A stretch of DNA of 16,477 nt from Byssochlamys sp. IMV 00236 (lineage: Eukaryota > Ascomycota > Eurotiomycetes > Eurotiales > Thermoascaceae), in contig MSJH02000076.1 in the NCBI GenBank assembly GCA_001931875.2, positions 1 to 16,477 of the forward strand. Direction: 5' to 3'. The notes beneath the pieces are model-generated. The model saw only the letters and a list, made by a program, of their open reading frames with translations. It did not search any database and had not been told where the DNA came from. Shown in pieces: positions 10,201-16,477 of this stretch; the stretch's first letter is position 1; each line of letters starts with the position of its first letter. The translations under genes were made by a program, and so were the position numbers.

Positions 10201-10860
10201 GATGCCTGCGTTTAGACTTGTTCAAAATAAAGTTATTATTTTCTTCATGGGTTAACAGGGTTTCGGAACACGTCTATCATTTGCTATTACCATTTTTGGT
10301 GGCGGCCTTCCTTTGATTACGCATAACTTGCTTCATTTCTTTATACAAGATTTTTACTTCATATAACAACTACTATAAAACAGTATTTATCTAGTCTTTA
10401 CTAGCAAAAAGCCAAGAGAAAAAAAAGGGGTTTGGCAGAGTAATACAAATAGTGTATGACCAAGACTAGGAAATAAGCCCAAAAACGCGTGATATAAACA
10501 AAGGATGCATGAAACCTATTGCCTTTTAGTCTTTTTATTATATAAAAAGAGAGGTAAATGTCTCCATTAACATATATATTCAAGTGGTAATCTAAAGAAT
10601 ATAAAAAGTATAAAAAAGATAAGCAAAGAGTCATGAAACACTTTAGAAATAAACAAAAGTGTGAGCGTAAATCCTATTTTCTTGTAAGGAGTAAAACCCT
10701 ATTTATTGAAAACAATAATTTCACATAACTAAGAAAAAGGTATAAAAAGAGAGGAATTTGCTCTCATCCCTTTTTCTTTCTCTTTCTTTTCTCTTTATAC
10801 TTTTTTTGGTTCCTTCTGGTGGCTCTTTTTGATCAAGGTAAGTTTTTATAAACTTACTTA
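10201..10860. other. AT-rich stretch with no supported gene
   Basis: Several short open frames exist here, for example minus-strand frames of 77 and 74 codons (10401-10634, 10721-10945), but they are low-complexity (Tyr/Phe/Leu- or Lys/Arg-rich translations of AT or CT-rich DNA) and match nothing recognised. A pyrimidine-rich tract lies at about 10768-10806. A stretch reading GFGTRLSFAITIFGGG forward near 10260-10308 might be more element debris. Confidence 0.35.
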
Positions 10861-11290
10861 GCAAGACGATGAATGTATGCAATCTCTTTCTATGATACTC
10901 AGCACATGTCCTGGACTGACAACGGTCGTTTGTTTCATCACTCAACTGGAGGCTTTCAGGCAGCCAAAAGGAGAGTTATGGACATTCGATTGGAATCTTT
11001 ACAGGAAGCTAGTAGTTAATTGGGAGCTAGTTATCTGAGATCACAGCTGTGACGGATTGTTTGATGATGCTTCCTACTGTCTGGCTGGCGCAGTGGGGCA
11101 CATAAGCTAGTTTAACAATTGACACGGCTCAGCTAATGCATACTCCAGCGGTACGTCTGCTACTGCGGGTTTTTGCAAGCTTCTCTAGTATTTGATGGTC
11201 TGACAGCTTTTATGGGTGCCTGGTCCCTTGTTCTGATGGTCAATGGTCGACTTGAAGAATGTCGCCACAGTAGCAACCAGAACCCTTAAA
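10861..11290. other. Higher-GC coding-like island, unidentified and broken
   Basis: This stretch is visibly richer in G and C than its surroundings and uses balanced codons. One forward frame starts with ATG at 10873 and runs 48 codons (MYAISFYDTQHMSWTDNGRL onward, stop at 11017). A second forward frame is open to about 11028. A later forward frame reads SLVFDGLTAFMGAWSLVLMV (about 11186-11245). No frame is open throughout, so it looks like a decayed coding sequence. I do not recognise the family. Confidence 0.3.
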
Positions 11291-11529
11291 AGTCTTTTAG
11301 CATCGTTGTTGACCTTTTTATTCTTCTCTTTTAGATTTTCTTTGGTCAAAGGCTCTACTTACACTGTAAATCCAATTCTCTTACTTTTTAAAAGCTAAGT
11401 AGTCAACATACTATGAGCAGAATATAAATATATTCAATGCATTATTATAAACTATATGGTTGCTGATATTAAGCCCATAAAGAGTGGTAGGGCATAAACA
11501 AGTTCATTGTTAAAGGTATATATTATAAA
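11291..11529. other. AT-rich spacer with a short direct repeat
   Basis: No gene is visible. A 13-bp direct repeat, tattataaactat, occurs at about 11443-11455 and again at 11521-11533, 78 bp apart. It may be chance in such AT-rich DNA, or a target-site or end remnant of an element. Confidence 0.3.
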
Positions 11530-11712
11530 CTATGCCACTTTGAGTTGTAGCATACAAGTATACATTGAATTGTATAATTCATTTTTCACTTGAACAGCCT
11601 TCGGTTTCCTTTCAAAAGAGCATTTTGCAGTTTGAGAGGGAGTATTACCTTTTTTAGATTTTGCAGTGCCCTTTTTCACTACCCCTAGTATTACCCTTAT
11701 TATTGAATAAAT
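11530..11712 (-). pseudogene. Downstream fragment of the minus-strand mobile-element copy
   Basis: The minus frame reads RVILGVVKKGTAKSKKGNTP, then SQTAKCSFERKPKAVQVKNE and a stop at 11530. It is the counterpart of the forward fragment at 10027-10200. It lies about 300 bp beyond the last exon of the recombinase-like gene (12009) on the same strand, keeping the order seen in the forward copy. The AT-rich codons before RVILG look like intron or decayed sequence rather than coding. The function is unknown. Confidence 0.4.
11641..11694 (-). repeat. 54-bp dispersed inverted repeat, copy 2
   Basis: Reverse complement of this segment matches 10030-10083 at 50 of 54 bases, with transitions only. Confidence 0.9.
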
Positions 11713-12008
11713 ATAATAGTAAATGCATATATTTCTCATACTTTTTCTAGTTTTCTATATATCTCAATATGTGAATCCGCAAAGAAAGAAAAGGCAGAGG
11801 AGCATAAAAGATATTTATATAAAAAAGAGGGTACAGGCTGGTGTAACTGTTGTCTTAAAAGTTGCATATAAAAGAGTCAAAGCACTTTTACTTCATTCTT
11901 GGTAGGCAGCCACTCGACAGTTAGCTTTTTGTGCCTATCGTAGTTGCTAATAATAAGTATATTGTAAGTGGTCACATAAATAAGTAACTTGTCCATATAT
12001 AAAACATA
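11713..12008. other. Spacer between parts of the minus-strand element
   Basis: No identifiable gene. A forward open frame of 60 codons (11723-11905) is rich in Lys/Arg/Ile and looks spurious. On the minus strand, short fragments such as DRHKKLTVEWLPTKNEVKVL (about 11940-11881) are coding-like and may be decayed continuation of the recombinase-like gene. This cannot be confirmed by eye. Confidence 0.25.
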
Positions 12009-12760
12009 TTACCCCGCAAAGACCTTCAAGTCATTGGCGTTTGTGGTCAAACCAGCGAAGTCAATGATCACCAAGAACACATCTCTTTCTGCAGCACCAA
12101 GACTGGATCATATGTAGAAAAAACAAAGGTAATTAATTGATTGTTATCGTGACTATCATTATTATTATTCTATACCTTGAGCGTTGTCCGTTATGTCTTC
12201 TAACTTCTTCAGCAACTGGCTTTTACTGACCATATCTCGAGGAGAAATCAGGTCTGAAGCGGAGCAGCATGGGAAGACAAAAACGCCATCCACCAAAGGC
12301 CTTTCCCTCAGACGTGATACCATGTTCTGTAGCATCTTGACTCTTTGATCGTCGCTTTCTTCTGTGACTGACTTTCGCGCGTAGCTAGTTATCTTGTAAC
12401 CGCTTTCTTTCAAATCAGCGATGTGCTGCTGATAAAGAGGCATATACTTAACTATTTCATTCACAACATCGGCTGTACAAAAAAAAAAAAAGAATACACA
12501 AGCTTTTTTTTTTTTTTTGGAATCATCAGCGTATTGCTACCTTGAAATGCCTGTTTCATCACATGCAGTTCATGGCATCTGATTTTAGACCCATCTACGA
12601 CTTTCCTCTGCTTGCTTGTTGATGTCAGAAAAGCAGCTTCATTTCGAGTGTACCATGTTGTAAAGGCTTTATATGAACTCTCGTCAAAGATATCCGTGAA
12701 ACTTATGATTATTTTGTAAGCATCTTTGATATTGGCGCTCTAGCATTCACCAAGTAGACG
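12009..12760 (-). pseudogene. Spliced recombinase-like mobile-element gene, decayed 5' end
   Basis: Three minus-strand coding segments join in frame: 12760-12541, 12472-12176 and 12088-12009. The two introns are 12540-12473 (68 nt) and 12175-12089 (87 nt), both GT-AG. The protein runs LRQFRLLGEC, a TAG stop at 12742-12740, ANIKDAYKIIISFTDIFDES, then DVVNEIVKYMPLYQQHIADL, SYARKSVTEESDDQRVKMLQ, VDGVFVFPCCSASDLISPRD and, after the second splice, ERDVFLVIIDFAGLTTNAND before a stop. The order Y-x-R-x-S, a helix, a C/S-S-x-S-D...RD block and a V-I-x-D block followed by L-T-x-N-x-x-D-L resembles a serine recombinase catalytic domain (as in IS607-type TnpA). The usual DRL-x-R is DFAGL here, so a key arginine is absent. 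The family assignment is by eye only. Clean splicing suggests the C-terminal half decayed recently or is still expressed. Confidence 0.55.
12478..12519. repeat. Poly-A and poly-T runs inside the recombinase-like gene's intron
   Basis: An A run (about 12479-12491) and a T run (about 12504-12518) lie inside the 68-nt intron of the recombinase-like gene. Read on the minus strand they supply a long U-rich tract just before the acceptor, as expected for a polypyrimidine tract. Confidence 0.6.
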
Positions 12761-12774
12761 GAATTGTCGTAGAA

Positions 12775-13454
12775 CAATGTCTGCTTATGACTGACATTGA
12801 GATAAACGACTGGAATCAGTATGAATAGAGTGAATTCATATATTATAAGATTACATGTACACACTTTTAGTAATAAGTCAAATTAAATAGAATCTCTCCT
12901 TTGTAAGTAAATCATTACTTCTTTATATGAAAGGATACACTTCTTTAAAAGATAATCCTTTTATGGTAAAAGCAGTATCGTAACCCAGATCATGAAATGA
13001 ACAATAAGATCAGTGTCAGGAACGAATTAAAAAGTTTTCTTTATGAATTCAGGAACCGTTAGTCAATCATATCCTCAGTAATTATAATCCACGCTCAGTA
13101 TAGTGGCTTACCAGCCATTTGATAGCAACTATAAATAGTAGATCCTTAATTTAATTGTATGTTCCTTCTGTCTTTATCCCAGAATAAAGATTAGTCTCAA
13201 AGAGTACTTCCTTTGTCTTTGTCTTGTGTCTTACAAACCATTACATAACAGGAATAAGACCCTTTATAAACAAATTGAAGAAAAAGGTTCATGGGAAAAA
13301 AGAAATTAATCTTTACGTGCAAGAATAAATGTTGTCAACCAATTGCATAATAGATATAGCGCGTCACTAACTACTACAGACTATCGTTGCCATGAATTAG
13401 TGATGTGGGCTTAATACAAAGCATTATGTTAATATTTGAGATGAATTTGACTAG
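12775..13454. other. AT-rich insertion-like segment inside the element
   Basis: No open frame of note in any phase. It separates two minus-strand coding-like segments (13455-13905 and 12541-12760) that may belong to one gene. It could be a later insertion or heavily decayed middle exons. No terminal repeats or target duplication could be recognised. Confidence 0.3.
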
Positions 13455-13905
13455 TGTATGGAAGGTGTGTTGTTTATTTGGCGCCAATGGGTGTACAATC
13501 TTCTTTGATATAAACGTAGAAATGTGACAGCTAGATCTGTAAGTGGCCCTTCGATGCTGTTGCTCACTATAGGAATGACGCTTTCAGATCCTGTAGAAAG
13601 GTGTTGGCGCTTGAATTGCTGTGCAAATCAGATCTCATCTTATGCATATTGACGAGATTGTTCCCTTGATCGCACTTTAAAATCTTCGTAAACTGACTGG
13701 TCATAGCGTCACAGAATGATTGCGTCTGCAAGGTCAAATCGATTTTGTTGTCCTTATCAACGGGAAATTCCTGCATGAATATCTTGCAAATAGCTTGTAT
13801 GCTGGGGTCATCATATTTCTCAACAGCCAGGTTGTTTCTCTATTGCATCATAAAAGCGTAGCATAAAGCAATCATAGAATCCACCAGGTGTATATTAGCG
13901 TGCTT
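13455..13905 (-). pseudogene. Upstream coding relic of the minus-strand mobile element
   Basis: The minus frame 13905-13567 reads KHANIHLVDSMIALCYAFMM, a TAG stop at 13842-13840, then EKYDDPSIQAICKIFMQEFP and CDAMTSQFTKILKCDQGNNL, and MHKMRSDLHSNSSANTFLQD before a stop. A neighbouring frame continues as IPIVSNSIEGPLTDLAVTFL and YTHWRQINNT to about 13455, consistent with one frameshift. Amino-acid use is balanced and unlike random AT-rich translation. It lies on the same strand as, and 5' of, the recombinase-like gene, so I infer it is that gene's N-terminal part or a partner gene. I do not recognise the domain. Confidence 0.4.
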
Positions 13906-14034
13906 GGCGATGGAAACTGTAGTATATACCTGAACCTGCTTCACTTATGATTGGCATGGATGGGTATAGAGTGGGTCGTTGTCAGACACAAGGAGTCATT
14001 GCGGAATTGCTTGCTTGACAATCTTTTAAGGGAA
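13891..14034 (+). pseudogene. OTU-type cysteine protease-like relic
   Basis: The forward frame reads YISVLGDGNCSIYLNLLHL, a TGA stop at 13948-13950, and then in the same frame GIEWVVVRHKESLRNCLLDN to a stop at 14035. The GDGNC motif holds the catalytic Asp and Cys of OTU deubiquitinase-like proteases, and a following VR-x-K...L-x-x-N pattern is the next conserved element of that fold. OTU domains are carried by several fungal and plant transposable elements. The catalytic His region is not visible, so this is a fragment. It overlaps the minus-strand relic by a few bases. Confidence 0.38.
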
Positions 14035-14378
14035 TGATGACTAACGCAGGCAGTGGCCCTCGTGTCACCAAAGATGCTTAGGCAATATCAGAGAGCTCGA
14101 GCGACAAACGAGCAGTTCATCTTGCTCTGAACTTCAAAGATTACGGGAGGAAAATCATGGACAAATTTTTTGAGGTACTTGATGCACTACAAAATCTCAA
14201 AAAGGCGAGCTTGTGATGTAGTCACTACAACAAAGAAGAGGTACAGATATATGTCGATAAGCCTCTACATAATTTCTTCTTGATGAATTGCGTGTTTCTT
14301 GACGAGTCTGCTTTTGACATAAAGGTTTTATTTCGCATTCTTACAAGTGCTGGGATAAATGTCGAAACAAAGAGTTGA
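14034..14378 (+). pseudogene. DDE (Tc1/mariner-like) transposase relic
   Basis: A single forward frame, interrupted only by TAG (14079) and TGA (14214), spans about 115 codons. It contains MMTNAGSGPRVTKDA, DYGRKIMDKFFEVLDALQ, and NCVFLDESAFDI near 14286-14322, followed by SAGINVETK. The N-C-V-F-L-D-E-S-A-F block fits the first catalytic Asp motif (usually V/I-F-x-D-E-x-x-F) of Tc1/mariner and DDE_3 transposases, where an S-x-x-G-x-x-x-x-x-x-K stretch follows. The second Asp and final Asp/Glu are not visible before the frame collapses. It directly follows the OTU-like relic on the same strand but in another frame. The minus-strand open frame here (14225-14428) is its shadow. Confidence 0.45.
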
Positions 14379-14974
14379 TTATTGCCATAATTGATGTACG
14401 ACTTTAGTTTTCGGCAGTCTCTGCACACGCATAGAAAGATGTAAAGGAGTATAGATTACAAGAATTTTTTTTTATTGTGTTTCTGAGAATAAAGCGCGAC
14501 TAGAAAGCCTATAGCCACACCCTTTGCCGTCTTTTCGGTAACATTGCTATTTTCAAATCATCGAAGAAAACGCTTTCCCAGGAAAATGATTTCATGGAAA
14601 AGGCGACCGTGTTGAAGCTGATCTGACTCGAAAAGTATGAAACAAACGATTGGCCAGAGATGCCAAGATTCAGCTTATCTTGCGGAAAATTCGAGACTTT
14701 ACTTTTTACAACTTGCACTTTTGAAATTGCGAAATTGATTTTGATTGGTCAACTACATTGTTTTAACTGGTTACTACATTGCTTGTTGGACTCACGATAG
14801 GCACCCTTAAATAAATAAATAGGCATGAGTATATTAAGCCACTAGACTATTTTGGTTTTTTGTATTGAGGGTATTAAATTTTTTTCTTGCTCGGTGTTAT
14901 AGAAACTAGGAATGTGTGTAACCAGTAAACTGCCAAAATGTACCCCTTGACCGAGTTTACTATAAGCATACTGT
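14379..14974. other. Mostly non-coding, with one unassigned minus-strand open frame
   Basis: The minus strand is open from about 14754 to a stop at 14509 without an ATG near its start. It reads INFAISKVQVVKSKVSNFPQ then NLGISGQSFVSYFSSQ and ends AMLPKRRQRVWL. Codon use is balanced but I do not recognise it. It may be another element fragment. The rest, including 14760-14974, shows nothing. Confidence 0.2.
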
Positions 14975-15319
14975 TCAAGAACTCCTTGCAAACAAACTCT
15001 TTACCCTTCCTTCAAGGACTGTACAAGATTGAGTTTCAAATATGTCTCTATTTTTGTGTATGGCATACAAGCAAAAATTAACAAAAACATGAACTGATAG
15101 AGTTTGTAAAGAACATGCAAGAGTACCATTTTGAAGAAAGACTGCTTGTTGATTTGAACAACAATCATCAACATAAAGATCTAACTGATTTTGTGTCTCT
15201 AGGTAATACTTGTATGATTTGAAAAATTCTTGGCAAAGTTCAAAAAGTACATATTTTTCGAAAAGGCAAAGAGAAAGAAAGAGGGCATATGCAAAATAGA
15301 TGACTAGTGTTACGACCAT
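14975..15319 (-). CDS. Unassigned 114-codon open frame, possibly spurious
   Basis: This minus-strand frame starts with a true ATG at 15319 and runs to TGA at 14977-14975 without interruption. It encodes 114 residues. The N-terminus is strongly hydrophobic (VVTLVIYFAYALFLSLCLF), like a signal peptide or membrane anchor, and the rest is rich in Cys, Phe and Gln (LYVDDCCSNQQAVFLQNGTL in the middle). No homologue is recognised and no introns or promoter are evident. The opposite strand is full of stops. In AT-rich DNA of this length a frame this size is unusual but possible by chance, and it could equally be a fragment of an element gene. Confidence 0.2.
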   Translation of the reverse strand: MVVTLVIYFAYALFLSLCLFEKYVLFELCQEFFKSYKYYLETQNQLDLYVDDCCSNQQAVFLQNGTLACSLQTLSVHVFVNFCLYAIHKNRDIFETQSCTVLEGRVKSLFARSS

Positions 15320-15349
15320 AAGCTAATTTTAAAGGCATTACTATTCTTT

Positions 15350-15368
15350 TATATATATATATATATAT
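15350..15368. repeat. (AT)9 microsatellite
   Basis: Perfect AT dinucleotide run in non-coding DNA, upstream on the minus strand of the unassigned open frame. Confidence 0.9.
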
Positions 15369-15765
15369 CAGTGAACAAGTGGATTCTGTAATATAAAATA
15401 TGCAAAGTTCCTGCCAACTTGAAACTTTGATATGCAACAGCGTAAAGTATTATCCAGACAAGTGCGCCTAAATATGATAGAAAATACTATGAAACTTGCA
15501 AAGCTGTAGTCATATCCTCTCAAATTAGATCTAATGCGCAGAGATCAGCCTTGAATATTTCTACATGAATAAGGACAAGAGTTACTTTTTGTATGTATTG
15601 ATGTGAGTTCACAGTAAAAAAAAACTAAAATGGAAAGTGTGCAATAAACAATTTAAGAGCAGAATCGTAGCTCCAAGACGATCAGCGCTGCTGTAAAGCC
15701 CAATTTACCTTTCACTGAGAGTAAAACGATATCTACTTGTTTATAAGAAATGGAAAAAGAGAGAT
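15369..15765. other. AT-rich spacer, nothing recognised
   Basis: No supported gene in this stretch. Near 15660-15735 the minus strand has a coding-like run (VDIVLLSVK, then FTAALIVLELRF) that may continue the relic at 15766-15960 in another frame. Confidence 0.3.
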
Positions 15766-15960
15766 TTACTCTACCATAATCAACAACATCTTACCAAGGT
15801 CTGCTCTCGAAATATTACTTGTATCTTTGCAGTGCTCTAATAGCAATAAGAAGTCAACTTTTAGAAAAAGACATTTGTCCTTACCAATGTTAAGTAGGCT
15901 AAGGCCACGAACAGTCCTTAAAATGTTTAGTTCATACTTCCATATTTGGTCATCCTTCCC
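15766..15960 (-). pseudogene. Unidentified coding relic
   Basis: The minus frame is open across about 62 codons and reads DDQIWKYELNILRTVRGLSL, LNIGKDKCLFLKVDFLLLLE and HCKDTSNISRADLGKMLLIM before a stop at about 15768. There is no ATG at its start and an in-frame stop lies just upstream. Residue composition is that of a globular helical protein. The frame then seems to shift and continue toward 15650. The forward frame over the same DNA (15737-16018) is slightly longer but lacks an ATG and its product looks less protein-like. The family is not recognised; I infer more mobile-element debris from its setting. Confidence 0.3.
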
Positions 15961-16477
15961 TCAAATAATTATCAAGCTTTCCATTTTAGATCCGATCAAT
16001 CTGGCTATTTTTAACTGACCACATGGAATTAAGAAATAGAAACTAAAAAAGAACAGAATAAAAAAATGATGCTTATTTGATCAATTATTGTTCCACAAGC
16101 TAATGTGACTATACATATATATAAGCCAGATCAAGAGTACACAAGGTAGTGATAAAGCCTCGCCCCCCTTTAATCTACCGATGGTTATTATGTGCCTTTA
16201 AAATGAAATAAACGGTGAAAGGGAAGCATATTTAATACCAAGCAAAAATTTTAAACTGAGTACGGAGATCCCTTGTCTTTGTACTACTTTAGTATATTAA
16301 AGTAGCAGAGCTAAAAAGAATATGAGATAATAATAATAAAAAAAGGTTAAATAGAAGAAGAGCAAAAGTGAAAAAGAGATGTTTAAAGGGAGAAGACAAG
16401 GAAATAGAAAGATAAAGAAATACAAAAAGGAAAGAGAAATAGTTTAAGAAAGAAAGAGAGAGAGAGAGAGAGAGAGA
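15961..16477. other. AT- and purine-rich contig end, no gene
   Basis: No coding-like sequence. From about 16310 the + strand becomes almost entirely purine-rich (A and G), ending in a (GA)n run. A short near-palindrome, tactttagtatattaaagta (about 16285-16304), could form a hairpin. Confidence 0.4.
16454..16477. repeat. Terminal GA microsatellite at the contig edge
   Basis: A run of GA dinucleotides reaches the last base of the window, so the true length is unknown. It resembles the GA tract inside TTI2 intron 1 and probably caused the assembly break. Confidence 0.85.

Noticed and set aside
10401..10945. Minus-strand open frames of 77 and 74 codons
   Set aside because: Products are low-complexity (Tyr/Leu/Phe-rich or Lys/Arg/Glu-rich) from AT- or pyrimidine-rich DNA, with no recognisable domain.
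14225..14428. Minus-strand open frame with CRDCRK start, considered as a zinc-ribbon end of a TnpB-like protein
   Set aside because: It is the complement of the better supported forward DDE-like frame, and the expected second Cys pair is absent.
15737..16018. Forward open frame of 93 codons near the right end
   Set aside because: It begins at a non-ATG codon, and the opposite strand over the same bases gives a more protein-like product, so it is probably a shadow of the minus-strand relic.
1..16477. tRNA, rRNA or CRISPR content
   Set aside because: No B-box-like GGTTCRANNCC with a matching cloverleaf, no rRNA-like stretch and no regularly spaced repeats were seen on either strand.

Overview
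This window looks like a complete or near-complete contig from an AT-rich early-diverging fungus, most likely Mucoromycota (Mucorales-like). The signs are many short introns of about 45-60 nt with GT-AG borders, AT-rich spacers, poly-A and GA tracts at both ends, and fungal-type housekeeping genes. The lineage is an inference from gene style and architecture; no search was run.

The left 9.3 kb is gene-dense and holds four spliced protein-coding genes. They are TTI2 (TELO2-interacting protein 2; + strand, 200-1461, 5 exons), an IML2/TTC39 family TPR protein (+, 1747-4489, 9 exons including a predicted 8-nt microexon), an AVT3/SLC36-type vacuolar amino acid transporter (-, 4610-6007, 2 exons), and the mismatch-repair/meiotic crossover protein MLH3 (+, 6375-9328, 15 exons). 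IML2 and the transporter converge with only about 120 bp between stop codons. The transporter and MLH3 diverge from a shared promoter region of about 370 bp. All four reading frames join cleanly across the predicted introns and give proteins of plausible length (336, 773, 446 and 735 residues). The genes serve unrelated pathways: PIKK assembly, protein-aggregate or mitochondrial outer-membrane functions, amino acid transport, and DNA repair.

The right 7.1 kb (9330-16477) holds no gene I can call intact and reads as a graveyard of mobile-element pieces. The clearest is a spliced, decayed gene on the minus strand (12009-12760) whose protein by eye resembles a serine recombinase: a YARKS motif, a CCSAS segment, and a DFAGL segment where serine recombinases usually carry DRL-x-R. 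A second, forward-strand copy of the same family lies at 9847-10020 and has lost its middle. Both copies are followed in the same order by a 54-bp segment that is 50/54 identical between them, with all four differences being transitions. Other relics are an OTU-protease-like fragment (13891-14034), a DDE transposase-like fragment with an FLDES motif (14034-14378), an upstream open frame possibly belonging to the recombinase-like gene (13455-13905, -), and an unidentified coding-like stretch (15766-15960, -). The rest is AT-rich spacer with no recognisable content.
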